Part shown: piece after piece, positions 31,794-44,951 of the stretch
How the letters are laid out: each line of letters starts with the position of its first letter
Position numbering within the stretch: the stretch's first letter is position 1
Assembly (NCBI RefSeq): GCF_031323975.1
Contig: NZ_JAVIWS010000001.1
Location: 248,001-312,000 of the forward strand
Direction: 5' to 3'
DNA length: 64,000 nucleotides
Origin: Escherichia ruysiae
GTDB lineage: Bacteria; Pseudomonadota; Gammaproteobacteria; Enterobacterales; Enterobacteriaceae
Notes under the pieces: generated by a model
Told to the model about the DNA's origin: nothing
Databases searched by the model: none
Seen by the model: only the letters and a program-made list of their open reading frames with translations
Translations under genes and position numbers: made by a program

Positions 31794-31919
31794 TTACTTG
31801 TGTTGCACCTGGGTACTCTGTTCTGGCGGCTGGTAGTTGTCAATGTGACTCGCCACGCCAAGAAGAATGACTGAAACAACAAGAACGATCCAACCTGTTA
31901 ATTCAATAAGACGATTCAT
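31794..31919 (-). CDS. blr: Small membrane protein Blr (beta-lactam resistance/division)
   Basis: This 41-residue protein is an E. coli divisome-associated small membrane protein whose loss raises beta-lactam sensitivity. Residues ~5-24 form one membrane helix (IELTGWIVLVVSVILLGVA), followed by a short polar tail ending VQHK. The ATG is at 31919 and the TAA at 31794-31796; the ribosome site is weak. Confidence 0.93.
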   Translation of the reverse strand: MNRLIELTGWIVLVVSVILLGVASHIDNYQPPEQSTQVQHK

Positions 31920-32160
31920 TACTGCCCACATCTATGTTGATTGATCCATTAACTAAGGCCGTAAATGTTACTTAGCAATAATTGCGCCAGCAAGATTTTT
32001 ACTGATGTTTTTGCGATATTTATCTTTTTCCTTCGGAAAATTAGCTATTTTTTTGACTTAAGTTAAATAACATCCCTTATTGCTGGCAGGTTATTAAACT
32101 GTTGAGAGAGGGTAAAGGATAGTGTCAAATAGCAATCATACTTCAATGAGAGGCAATGAC

Positions 32161-33201
32161 ATGAGCGACAACATCCGTGTTGGGTTGATTGGGTACGGTT
32201 ATGCGAGTAAAACCTTCCATGCGCCCCTGATTGCGGGCACGCCCGGGCTGGAGCTGGCAGTTATCTCCAGCAGTGACGAAACAAAAGTAAAGGCCGACTG
32301 GCCAACGGTTACGGTTGTCTCTGAACCGAAGCATCTCTTTAATGATCCCAATATTGACCTGATTGTCATTCCTACGCCCAACGATACTCATTTTCCGTTA
32401 GCGAAAGCGGCGCTGGAAGCGGGTAAACACGTAGTCGTTGATAAGCCCTTTACCGTGACACTGTCACAAGCGCGAGAACTGGATGCGCTGGCAAAAAGCC
32501 TTGGACGCGTGTTGTCCGTGTTTCATAACCGTCGCTGGGACAGTGATTTTCTGACGCTGAAAGGATTACTTGCGGAAGGTGTGCTGGGTGAGGTTGCTTA
32601 CTTTGAGTCACATTTTGATCGTTTCCGTCCGCAGGTACGCGATCGCTGGCGTGAACAGGGCGGTCCTGGCAGCGGTATCTGGTACGATCTGGCACCGCAT
32701 CTGCTCGATCAGGCCATTACGTTGTTTGGCTTACCTGTCAGCATGACCGTGGATTTAGCACAGTTACGTCCAGGAGCGCAGTCGACCGATTATTTCCACG
32801 CCATTTTGTCCTATCCACAACGGCGGGTTATTTTACACGGCACTATGCTGGCGGCGGCAGAGTCGGCGCGTTATATCGTTCATGGCTCTCGCGGCAGCTA
32901 TATTAAATATGGCCTCGATCCACAGGAAGAACGCTTGAAAAATGGCGAGCGTCTGCCACAAGAGGATTGGGGCTACGATATGCGTGACGGCGTACTTACC
33001 CGCGTTGAAGGTGAAGAACGTGTCGAAGAAACACTGCTGACGGTGCCGGGAAATTATCCGGCTTACTATGCTGCTATTCGTGATGCGTTGAATGGCGATG
33101 GAGAAAATCCGGTTCCGGCAAGTCAGGCAATCCAGGTGATGGAGCTGATTGAGCTGGGCATTGAATCCGCCAAACATCGCGCGACGCTGTGTCTGGCGTA
33201 A
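32161..33201 (+). CDS. ydgJ: GFO/IDH/MocA-family oxidoreductase YdgJ
   Basis: This 346-residue NAD(P)-dependent dehydrogenase has the Rossmann motif GLIGYGYASKTFHAP and the family signature VVDKPFTVTLSQA (Lys in the EKP-like motif). The C-terminal alpha/beta domain follows from about residue 130. The substrate is unknown, probably a polyol or sugar. I chose the ATG at 32161, preceded by GAGAGG; the frame is open 13 codons earlier. It is convergent with add. Confidence 0.94.
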   Translation: MSDNIRVGLIGYGYASKTFHAPLIAGTPGLELAVISSSDETKVKADWPTVTVVSEPKHLFNDPNIDLIVIPTPNDTHFPLAKAALEAGKHVVVDKPFTVTLSQARELDALAKSLGRVLSVFHNRRWDSDFLTLKGLLAEGVLGEVAYFESHFDRFRPQVRDRWREQGGPGSGIWYDLAPHLLDQAITLFGLPVSMTVDLAQLRPGAQSTDYFHAILSYPQRRVILHGTMLAAAESARYIVHGSRGSYIKYGLDPQEERLKNGERLPQEDWGYDMRDGVLTRVEGEERVEETLLTVPGNYPAYYAAIRDALNGDGENPVPASQAIQVMELIELGIESAKHRATLCLA

Positions 33202-33228
33202 ATAATGTAGACATTCTTGATGAGTTTA

Positions 33229-33264
33229 ATGCCTGATACGACGCTTACGCGTCTTATCAGGCAT
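33229..33264. repeat. REP element between ydgJ and add
   Basis: ATGCCTGATACGACGC and GCGTCTTATCAGGCAT form the typical REP palindrome between the 3' ends of the convergent ydgJ and add genes. It may also work as a transcript-end stabiliser for both. Confidence 0.85.
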
Positions 33265-33268
33265 GTTC

Positions 33269-34270
33269 TTATTTCCCCGCTACTTTTTCTTTCAGTGCGC
33301 GTTTTTCCTCTGCACTGAGGAAAGCCATTTCCAGACCATTAATCTGCGCCTGGCGGATTTGCTCGCGGGATAACCCAGCAGCCGGCGCGGCAACGGTATA
33401 TTCGTGAATGATATCCACGCCCTGTACGCCTGGATCGTCAGTGTTAATGCTGGCACAAATACCATGCTCAAGGAACGTTTTCAGCGGATGTGCCGCCAGA
33501 GACGCTACGGTGCTGGTCTGAATATTTGAGGTCAGACAAGATTCAATACCAATTTGCTGTTCAGCGAGAAAATCCATCAGCGCCCGATCTTCAATGGCTT
33601 TTACGCCATGTCCAATACGCTGCGCCCCCAGTTCACGAATAGCCTGCCAGATGCTTTCTGGCCCGGCGGCTTCGCCCGCATGGACAGTAATATGCCAGCC
33701 TGCATCACGCGCGCGATTGAAGTGAGAAAGGAACAGACTCCCCGGGAAACCAAGCTCATCACCGGCTAAATCCAGTGCGGTAATCTGATCGCGATGAGCT
33801 AAAAATGCTTCCAGCTCTTGCTGACAGGCGGCTTCGCCAAAGGTTCGGCTCATAATTCCGATAAGTTTCGCCTGCACGCCAAAGGTGCGGCAACCTTCAC
33901 GTACGCCATCAATGACTGCTTCAACGACGCCTGCGACAGGCAACTGATGCGCCATCGCCATATAACCCGGCGAAAAACGCAGTTCAACATAGTGCAGGCC
34001 ATTACGGGCAGCATCTTCTATATTTTCAAACGCCACGCGACGGCAGGCGTCGAGCGTGGCAAGAACTTTAACGCCCCAGTCAAGTTTGGTCAGAAAGCTA
34101 ACCAGATCGGGTTCGTTGGCGATGACCTGAACGTGAGGGATCAACGTGTCCAGGGACTGTGCAGGAAGCGAGATATTATACTGGCGGCCAAGTTCAAGAA
34201 TGGTCTGGGGACGAATGTTGCCATCAAGGTGGCGATGGATATCGGTTAATGGCAGGGTGGTATCAATCAT
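33269..34270 (-). CDS. add: Adenosine deaminase
   Basis: This 333-residue zinc enzyme hydrolyses adenosine and deoxyadenosine to inosine forms. Zinc-binding His12 and His14 are in [13 protein letters not shown] carries another ligand and the catalytic Glu. NTDDPGVQG carries the Asp pair. It lies between ydgJ and malY, just downstream of the malXY terminator, with its own promoter in 34271-34335. Confidence 0.98.
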   Translation of the reverse strand: MIDTTLPLTDIHRHLDGNIRPQTILELGRQYNISLPAQSLDTLIPHVQVIANEPDLVSFLTKLDWGVKVLATLDACRRVAFENIEDAARNGLHYVELRFSPGYMAMAHQLPVAGVVEAVIDGVREGCRTFGVQAKLIGIMSRTFGEAACQQELEAFLAHRDQITALDLAGDELGFPGSLFLSHFNRARDAGWHITVHAGEAAGPESIWQAIRELGAQRIGHGVKAIEDRALMDFLAEQQIGIESCLTSNIQTSTVASLAAHPLKTFLEHGICASINTDDPGVQGVDIIHEYTVAAPAAGLSREQIRQAQINGLEMAFLSAEEKRALKEKVAGK

Positions 34271-34335
34271 GGTCGCACTCTTTTTCTGTATATAAAAGTG
34301 CGCACCATTATAAAAACAAAACCGGGTAAAAATCT

Positions 34336-34371
34336 ACGATTGCGCAACGATTATTTACGTTGCGCAATCGT
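34336..34371 (-). terminator. malXY terminator with 14-bp perfect stem
   Basis: ACGATTGCGCAACG (34336-34349) and CGTTGCGCAATCGT (34358-34371) form a perfect 14-bp inverted repeat two bases after the malY stop. The minus strand continues AGATTTTT, so this is a strong intrinsic terminator. Confidence 0.85.
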
Positions 34372-34373
34372 AA

Positions 34374-35546
34374 TCAGCGTACAGTTCGGATGGCGTTAAT
34401 CAAACCGGCAATACCTTTTTCCAGTTTTGAACGCGGGCATCCGGCATTGAGACGAACAAAGCCACGACCCTCTTCACCGTAGGTATATCCCGGCATGATC
34501 GCTACTTTTTCTTGCTCAATCAGGGCTTTTTGCAATGCGTTGTCGTCGATATTCAACGGACGTAGATCAAGCCAGGCCAGATAAGTGGATTGTGGTAGCT
34601 GCCAGTTGAGTTCCGGGAATGCTGCATTCATCGTATTTGCGATATATGTCAGATTGTCTTGCAGATAGACACGTAAGGCATCCAGCCACGGCGCGCCTTG
34701 TTGATAGGCGGCAATATGGGCGGTAAGCGCCAGTACGGCTGGTGAGGACAATCCATCGCGACCTTTCAGTGCCGATAAATACGCCTCGCGACTATCGCTA
34801 TTTTCAATGATGCCGTAGGCTCCGGTCAGAGCGGGTATGTTGAAGCTTTTTGAGCCAGAGGTCAGCAGCGCCCAGTTTCCGCGCGCCATGTTACTCCAGG
34901 GAATATGCGGTTGCTCGCCCCATACCATATCCATATGGATTTCATCGGAGATAACGCGCACATCATGCCGCTCGCACAGGTCTGCCATTATCTCCAGTTC
35001 GTCACAACTCCAGACCTTACCGGTGGGGTTCTGCGGGCTACACAGGAGCATAATTTTACACTCCGGTTTTGCCAACACCGCTTCCAGTTTGGTCATATCG
35101 CAAAACCAGCCGTCTGCTTGTTTCTCTAAAGCAACGGGCATCACGGTGCGCTGATTACCTTCGATGGCTTTGTAAAATGCGTCGTAAGCTGGGGTATGGA
35201 TCACTACACCTTCACCGACAGCAGACCACTGGCGAATCAATTCCGACACCATATAGATAACAGAAGGACCATAAACCACCGACTGCGTATCAATGGCGGT
35301 GTTATGCTGGGTGGAGAACCAGTGGGCAATAGCCGCGAGAAACTCATCGTTTTTCCAGCGGCTGTAGCCAAATACACCGTGCATCAGACGTTGATTAAGC
35401 GCCTCGATAATGCAGGGGGCGGTGGCAAAATCCATGTCTGAAATCGTGAACGGTAACAGGTCAGCAGTGCCGAAACGGTCAGCGACATAGTCCCACTGTG
35501 TACACCATGTCCCATGACGATCCACGACCTTTGAAAAATCGAACAT
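34374..35546 (-). CDS. malY: PLP-dependent cystathionine beta-lyase / maltose regulon modulator MalY
   Basis: This 390-residue fold-type I aminotransferase-like enzyme cleaves C-S bonds. It also inhibits the maltose activator MalT by protein contact. The PLP lysine is Lys233 in SGSKSFNIP; CSPQNPTGKVW and SDEIHMDMVW are the cofactor-binding Asn and Asp segments. It follows malX by 9 bases and is controlled by MalI. Confidence 0.97.
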   Translation of the reverse strand: MFDFSKVVDRHGTWCTQWDYVADRFGTADLLPFTISDMDFATAPCIIEALNQRLMHGVFGYSRWKNDEFLAAIAHWFSTQHNTAIDTQSVVYGPSVIYMVSELIRQWSAVGEGVVIHTPAYDAFYKAIEGNQRTVMPVALEKQADGWFCDMTKLEAVLAKPECKIMLLCSPQNPTGKVWSCDELEIMADLCERHDVRVISDEIHMDMVWGEQPHIPWSNMARGNWALLTSGSKSFNIPALTGAYGIIENSDSREAYLSALKGRDGLSSPAVLALTAHIAAYQQGAPWLDALRVYLQDNLTYIANTMNAAFPELNWQLPQSTYLAWLDLRPLNIDDNALQKALIEQEKVAIMPGYTYGEEGRGFVRLNAGCPRSKLEKGIAGLINAIRTVR

Positions 35547-35555
35547 ATTTTATCC

Positions 35556-37148
35556 TTATGCCTGAACAGTACGCATCAGACCAGCCATTTCGTCTTTTAC
35601 TGACTGAACTTGCGGCCCGATAACAACCTGCAGGTTATGTTGATTAAGTTGTACTACGCCAATTGCCCGATTGTCCTTTAGCGCCTGTACATTAACAAGC
35701 GACATATCTTTCACTGACAAACGCAGACGGGTAATGCAGTTATCCAGGTTGACAATATTGTCGGCACCGCCTAAGGCTTCGAGGATTGCCGGAACGTTGT
35801 AACCCGATTTACCCGGCGCACCGGTAACGGCTTTTTCGATTGAGCTGGCGATTTCACTGTCGCGACCCGGTGTTTTCAGATTGAAGCGGGTGATAGCGAA
35901 ACGGAAGATGACGTAGTAAACGACAAACCAGATTGCCGCCACCACTGGCACCATGTACCACTTAGTCGACAGGCCATGCAAAATACCGAACACCACAAAA
36001 TCGATGATATTGCCATCGGTATTACCGATGGTGACGCCGAGCACAGACATGACGGTGAAGCCGAGGCCGGTTAACAGCGCGTGGATGACGTAGAGAACTG
36101 GCGCTACGAACAGGAACAAGAACTCCAGCGGTTCGGTGGTGCCGCCAACAACACAGGCGATCAGGCCAGAAATGAGTAGTCCTTTAATTTTATGACGGTT
36201 TTCCGGGCGAGCACAGTGATACATGGCTAATGCAGCACCTGGCAGACCGCCGAGGAACGCAGGCATTTTACCCTGGGAGAGGAAACGCGTGGCGCTTTCA
36301 GAGAAACCGTGAGTGGTCGGGCAGCTTAATTGCGCCTGGAAGATGGTGAGTGCGCCGCTGACGGTTTGTCCACAGACTTCCTGCGTGCCGCCCGCGTCAG
36401 TAAAGCGAATTAATGCCACCAGAATGTGATGCAGACCAAACGGCAATAGCAGACGTTCACCCGTACCAAACAGCATAGGTCCGAAATCACCCGCGCTGTT
36501 GATCATATGACCTAAGCCGCTAATACCCATGGCAAAAATCGGCCAGACTAACGGAATCACCAGACCGACAAGCCCCATCACCAGCGAGGAGATAATTGGC
36601 ACGAAGCGGGTACCGCCGAAGAATGCCAGCGCATCCGGCAGGCGGATATTATGAAAACGCTCATGCAGCATCCAGACGATAATACCGGCGATCACCGCAC
36701 CGAGGATCCCGGTGTCGATCGACTGGATCCCAAGAATGCTCTGGATGTTATTGGCTTTCAGAACGGCGGCGTCTGTGGTTGGCAGAATGCCTTTATTGGT
36801 CAACCAGAAGTTAACCGCCAGGTTCATTACCGCATAACCCACGAAACCAGCGAATGCCGCTACGCCTTTGTTCTCGCGCGCCAGCCCTAGCGGGATCGCA
36901 ATACAGAACATCACCGGCAGAAAGCTAAAAGCGAACGAGCCAATTTTACTCATCCAGGTAAATATAGCCTGCAACACGGGGTTACCCAATGCCGGGATGA
37001 GGGTGATGACATCATGGCTACTAAGGGAACTACCAATCCCTAACATAATGCCGCAAAACGACAGCAATGCGACGGGTAACATAAAGGTTTTGCCTAACTG
37101 CTGGAAAAATTCCCACAGCGTGACTTTCGGTGCTGTTTTCGCCGTCAT
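35556..37148 (-). CDS. malX: PTS maltose/glucose-type EIICB component MalX
   Basis: This 530-residue PTS permease has an EIIC membrane domain (about residues 1-400) and a C-terminal EIIB domain (about 440-530). The EIIB phosphocysteine is in NLDNCITRLRL. EIIC contains GLHHILVALIRF and GGTTEPLEF, typical of the glucose superfamily. The ATG at 37148 gives the family N-terminus MTAKTAPKVTLWEFF; the frame runs 30 codons further without a ribosome site. It is repressed by MalI, whose sites lie upstream. Confidence 0.97.
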   Translation of the reverse strand: MTAKTAPKVTLWEFFQQLGKTFMLPVALLSFCGIMLGIGSSLSSHDVITLIPALGNPVLQAIFTWMSKIGSFAFSFLPVMFCIAIPLGLARENKGVAAFAGFVGYAVMNLAVNFWLTNKGILPTTDAAVLKANNIQSILGIQSIDTGILGAVIAGIIVWMLHERFHNIRLPDALAFFGGTRFVPIISSLVMGLVGLVIPLVWPIFAMGISGLGHMINSAGDFGPMLFGTGERLLLPFGLHHILVALIRFTDAGGTQEVCGQTVSGALTIFQAQLSCPTTHGFSESATRFLSQGKMPAFLGGLPGAALAMYHCARPENRHKIKGLLISGLIACVVGGTTEPLEFLFLFVAPVLYVIHALLTGLGFTVMSVLGVTIGNTDGNIIDFVVFGILHGLSTKWYMVPVVAAIWFVVYYVIFRFAITRFNLKTPGRDSEIASSIEKAVTGAPGKSGYNVPAILEALGGADNIVNLDNCITRLRLSVKDMSLVNVQALKDNRAIGVVQLNQHNLQVVIGPQVQSVKDEMAGLMRTVQA

Positions 37149-37183
37149 AAAACGACTCCTTGTTAAGAACAGTCTGGATTCAA

Positions 37184-37217
<34 letters not shown>

Positions 37218-37276
37218 CTTTAGTGAGGCATAAATCACATTACGCGACGATAATAGCGGGTATAAGATAAATTAAA

Positions 37277-37292
37277 GGTAAAACGTTTTATC
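37277..37292. promoter_or_regulatory. MalI operator at the malI promoter
   Basis: GGTAAAACGTTTTATC differs from the first MalI site by one base and lies 32 bases upstream of malI. It fits autorepression. The two sites are 78 bp apart centre to centre. Confidence 0.88.
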
Positions 37293-37323
37293 TGTCACAA
37301 AAATCAGGGAGTAGGTCATCTGT

Positions 37324-38352
<1,029 letters not shown>

Positions 38353-38463
38353 TCCTCTCTTTATCTGCTATACCTGGTAGTGTCCTTTCCTCAAGGTTAA
38401 TGATAAAAAATGTGGCACACAGGCGGTGCCTTTTATTTTTACTGAAGTTCACAGGAGGTTTAT

Positions 38464-39231
38464 GTGTTTAATTCTGACAACCTGAGACTCGACGGAAAAT
38501 GTGCCATCATCACAGGTGCCGGTGCAGGTATTGGTAAAGAAATTGCCATTACATTCGCGACAGCTGGCGCATCTGTGGTGGTCAGTGATATTAACGCCGA
38601 CGCAGCTAACCATGTTGTAGATGAAATTCAACAACTGGGTGGTGAGGCATTTGCCTGCCGTTGTGATATTACTTCCGAACAGGAACTCTCTGCACTGGCA
38701 GACTTTGCCGTCAGTAAGCTGGGTAAAGTTGATATCCTGGTTAACAACGCCGGTGGCGGTGGTCCTAAACCGTTTGATATGCCAATGGCAGATTTTCGCC
38801 GCGCTTATGAACTGAATGTCTTTTCTTTTTTCCATCTTTCACAACTCATTGCGCCAGAAATGGAAAAAAATGGCGGTGGCGTTATTCTGACTATCACTTC
38901 CATGGCGGCAGAAAATAAAAATAAAAACATGACCTCGTATGCGTCATCTAAAGCTGCGGCCAGTCATCTGGTCAGGAATATGGCGTTTGACCTGGGTGAG
39001 AAAAATATTCGGGTGAATGGTATTGCGCCGGGAGCAATATTAACGGATGCCCTCAAATCCGTTATTACACCAGAAATCGAACAAAAAATGTTGCAACACA
39101 CGCCAATCAGACGTCTGGGCCAACCGCAAGATATTGCTAATGCGGCGTTGTTCTTGTGTTCACCCGCAGCCAGCTGGATAAGCGGACAAATTCTCACTGT
39201 CTCCGGCGGTGGGGTACAGGAACTCAATTAA
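38464..39231 (+). CDS. hdhA: 7alpha-hydroxysteroid dehydrogenase
   Basis: This 255-residue short-chain dehydrogenase oxidises the 7alpha-hydroxyl of bile acids with NAD. The cofactor motif is TGAGAGIG (residues 17-24) and NNAG is at 94-97. The catalytic triad is Ser146, Tyr159 and Lys163. It starts with GTG at 38464, five bases after AGGAGG (38453-38458). An out-of-frame ATG at 38462 overlaps this start and would encode only seven codons. It has its own terminator and lies just upstream of uidRABC. Confidence 0.97.
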   Translation: MFNSDNLRLDGKCAIITGAGAGIGKEIAITFATAGASVVVSDINADAANHVVDEIQQLGGEAFACRCDITSEQELSALADFAVSKLGKVDILVNNAGGGGPKPFDMPMADFRRAYELNVFSFFHLSQLIAPEMEKNGGGVILTITSMAAENKNKNMTSYASSKAAASHLVRNMAFDLGEKNIRVNGIAPGAILTDALKSVITPEIEQKMLQHTPIRRLGQPQDIANAALFLCSPAASWISGQILTVSGGGVQELN

Positions 39232-39243
39232 TTCGAATAACCC

Positions 39244-39273
39244 GGAAAACAACGCAACTCAGCGTTGTTTTCC
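39244..39273 (+). terminator. hdhA terminator
   Basis: GGAAAACAACGC (39244-39255) pairs with GCGTTGTTTTCC (39262-39273), a 12-bp perfect stem with internal T-run. It sits 12 bases after the hdhA stop and separates it from uidR. Confidence 0.75.
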
Positions 39274-39334
39274 GATGCTGATGGGTTATCAGAAAAATGC
39301 ATCTATCTCGCTAGTGGTTGCTATATTTCGATTA

Positions 39335-39347
39335 CTGGTTGACCAAT
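39335..39347. promoter_or_regulatory. Candidate UidR operator upstream of uidR
   Basis: CTGGTTGACCAAT is a near-palindrome containing GGTTGACCA. The same motif, or its GGTTAACTA variant, recurs twice before uidA, which suggests a UidR (GusR) operator used for autorepression. Confidence 0.55.
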
Positions 39348-39462
39348 TATCGTGTGAATAATACTCGAATGCGGGGGGCTTCGCACATTTGACCTGCAAT
39401 GTTAGGCGCTTGCATGGCAAAGCGGTAAACTACTTATTCACGCTAACTATAATGGTTTAACG

Positions 39463-40050
39463 ATGGATAACATGCAGACTGAAGCACAACCGACACGGAC
39501 CCGGATCCTCAATGCTGCCAGAGAGATTTTTTCAGAAAATGGATTTCACAGTGCCTCGATGAAAGCCATCTGTAAATCTTGCGGCATAAGCCCAGGAACG
39601 CTCTATCACCATTTCATTTCTAAAGAAGCCCTGATTCAGGCGATTATCCTTCAGGATCAGGAGAGGGCGGTGATCCGCTTCCGCGAACCTATCGAAGGGA
39701 TTCATTTCGTTGACTATATGGTCGAGTCGATAGTTTCTCTCACTCATGAAGCCTTTGGACAGCGGGCGCTGGTGGTCGAGATTATGGCGGAAGGGATGCG
39801 CAATCCACAGGTCGCCGCCATGCTTAAGAATAAGCATCTGACGATTACGGAGTTTATCGCCCAGCGTATGCGCGATGCCCAGCAAAAAGGTGAGATAAAC
39901 CCTGACATCAACACGGCAATGACCTCTCGCTTACTGCTGGATTTGACCTATGGCGTACTGGCCGATATCGAAGCCGAAGACCTGGCTTGTGAAGCGTCAT
40001 TCGCCCGGGGATTACGCGCGATGATTGGTGGTATTTTAACTGCATCCTGA
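39463..40050 (+). CDS. uidR: TetR-family glucuronide repressor UidR
   Basis: This 195-residue TetR-family repressor controls uidABC and responds to beta-glucuronides. The helix-turn-helix region is SASMKAICKSCGISPGTLYHHF. From memory it differs from K-12 at about eight positions and begins with a single Met. It is followed by a 371-bp regulatory gap before uidA. Confidence 0.96.
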   Translation: MDNMQTEAQPTRTRILNAAREIFSENGFHSASMKAICKSCGISPGTLYHHFISKEALIQAIILQDQERAVIRFREPIEGIHFVDYMVESIVSLTHEAFGQRALVVEIMAEGMRNPQVAAMLKNKHLTITEFIAQRMRDAQQKGEINPDINTAMTSRLLLDLTYGVLADIEAEDLACEASFARGLRAMIGGILTAS

Positions 40051-40184
40051 TTCTGTCTTTTCGCGGGGCGGTGAAGACTGGCCCGCTTAATCCTGCATAG
40101 AAACTCTTTCCGTTTCGTCACAAAACCACCGTTAACACATACACAGTAGCCATATGACACGTGAATTTACCATTTAAAATCTAT

Positions 40185-40200
40185 TCGAATGAACGTTCGA
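40185..40200. promoter_or_regulatory. TetR-type palindrome in the uidR-uidA gap
   Basis: TCGAATGAACGTTCGA has 5-bp perfect arms (TCGAA/TTCGA) with an internal GAACGTTC palindrome. It is distinct from the GGTTRACYA motifs and about 220 bases upstream of uidA. Which protein binds it is not known. Confidence 0.4.
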
Positions 40201-40361
40201 TTGCTTATTTTGTGGCTTCTGTCAACGCTGTTTTAAAGATTAATGCGATCCGTATCACGCTGTGGGTATTGCAGTTTTTGGTTTTTTGATCGCGGTGTCA
40301 GTTCTTTTTATTTCCATTTCTCTTCCATGGGTTTCTCACAGATAACTGTGTACATCACAAA

Positions 40362-43603
<3,242 letters not shown>

Positions 43604-43641
43604 TATTCAATAAAAATAATCAGAACATCAAAGGTGCAACT

Positions 43642-44907
43642 ATGAGAAAAATAGTGGCCATGGCCGTTATTTGCCTGACGGCTGCCTCTGGCCTTACCTC
43701 TGCTTACGCGGCGCAACTGGCTGACGATGAAGCGGGACTACGCATCAGACTGAAAAACGAATTGCGCAGGGCTGATAAGCCCAGTGCTGGCGCGGGAAGA
43801 GACATTTACGCATGGGTACAGGGAGGATTGCTCGATTTCAATAGTGGTTATTATTCCAATATTATTGGCGTTGAAGGCGGGGCGTATTATGTTTATAAAT
43901 TAGGTGCTCGTGCTGATATGAGTACCCGGTGGTATCTTGATGGTGATAAAAGTTTTGGCTTTGCCCTGGGGGCAGTAAAAATAAAACCCAGTGAAAATAG
44001 CCTGCTTAAATTAGGTCGCTTCGGGACGGATTATAGTTATGGTAGCTTACCTTATCGTATTCCGTTAATGGCTGGCAGTTCGCAACGTACATTACCGACT
44101 GTTTCTGAAGGAGCATTAGGTTATTGGGCTTTAACGCCAAATATTGATCTGTGGGGAATGTGGCGTTCACGAGTATTTTTATGGACTGATTCAACAACCG
44201 GTATTCGTGATGAAGGGGTGTATAACAGCCAGACGGGAAAATACGATAAACATCGCGCACGTTCTTTTTTAGCCGCCAGTTGGCATGATAATACCAGTCG
44301 CTATTCTCTGGGGGCATCGGTACAGAAAGATGTTTCCAATCAGATACAAAGTATTCTTGAGAAAAGCATACCGCTCGACCCGAATTATACGTTGAAAGGG
44401 GAGTTGCTCGGCTTTTACGCGCAGCTCGAAGGTTTAAGTCGTAATACCAGCCAGCCCAATGAAACGGCGTTGGTTAGTGGACAATTGACCTGGAATGCGC
44501 CGTGGGGAAGCGTATTTGGCAGTGGTGGTTATTTGCGCCATGCAATGAATGGTGCCGTGGTGGATACCGACATTGGCTATCCCTTTTCATTAAGTCTTGA
44601 TCGTAACCGTGAAGGAATGCAGTCCTGGCAATTAGGTGTCAACTACCGTGTAACTCCGCAATTTACGCTGACATTTGCACCGATTGTGACTCGCGGCTAT
44701 GAATCCAGTAAACGAGATGTGCGGATTGAAGGCGCGGGTATCTTAGGTGGTATGAACTATCGGGTCAGCGAAGGGCCGTTACAAGGGATGAATTTCTTTC
44801 TTGCCGCCGATAAAGGGCGGGAAAAGCGCGATGGCAGTGCGCTGGGCGATCGCCTGAATTACTGGGATGTGAAAATGAGTATTCAGTATGACTTTATGTT
44901 GAAGTAA
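43642..44907 (+). CDS. uidC: Outer-membrane porin-like accessory protein UidC
   Basis: This 421-residue exported protein has a cleaved signal peptide (about residues 1-23, ending AYA). The mature part is a beta-rich OprD/DUF1302-like outer-membrane protein and ends with Phe-x-Leu-Lys after the terminal beta-strand. It enhances glucuronide uptake together with UidB. It is the last gene of uidABC. Confidence 0.94.
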   Translation: MRKIVAMAVICLTAASGLTSAYAAQLADDEAGLRIRLKNELRRADKPSAGAGRDIYAWVQGGLLDFNSGYYSNIIGVEGGAYYVYKLGARADMSTRWYLDGDKSFGFALGAVKIKPSENSLLKLGRFGTDYSYGSLPYRIPLMAGSSQRTLPTVSEGALGYWALTPNIDLWGMWRSRVFLWTDSTTGIRDEGVYNSQTGKYDKHRARSFLAASWHDNTSRYSLGASVQKDVSNQIQSILEKSIPLDPNYTLKGELLGFYAQLEGLSRNTSQPNETALVSGQLTWNAPWGSVFGSGGYLRHAMNGAVVDTDIGYPFSLSLDRNREGMQSWQLGVNYRVTPQFTLTFAPIVTRGYESSKRDVRIEGAGILGGMNYRVSEGPLQGMNFFLAADKGREKRDGSALGDRLNYWDVKMSIQYDFMLK

Positions 44908-44912
44908 GAAAT

Positions 44913-44942
44913 AACGCCGGAGAGAAAAATCTCCGGCGTTTT
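44913..44942. terminator. Bidirectional terminator between uidC and ydgA
   Basis: AACGCCGGAG (44913-44922) and CTCCGGCGTT (44931-44940) form a 10-bp perfect stem. T-rich sequence follows on both strands, so it should end uidABC and ydgA transcripts. Confidence 0.8.
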
Positions 44943-44951
44943 GGCTGTGAA

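Noticed and set aside
37221..37242. CRP site between the two MalI operators
   Set aside because: GTGA and TCAC half-sites are eight bases apart rather than six, so I mention it only as a weak resemblance and do not list it as a feature.
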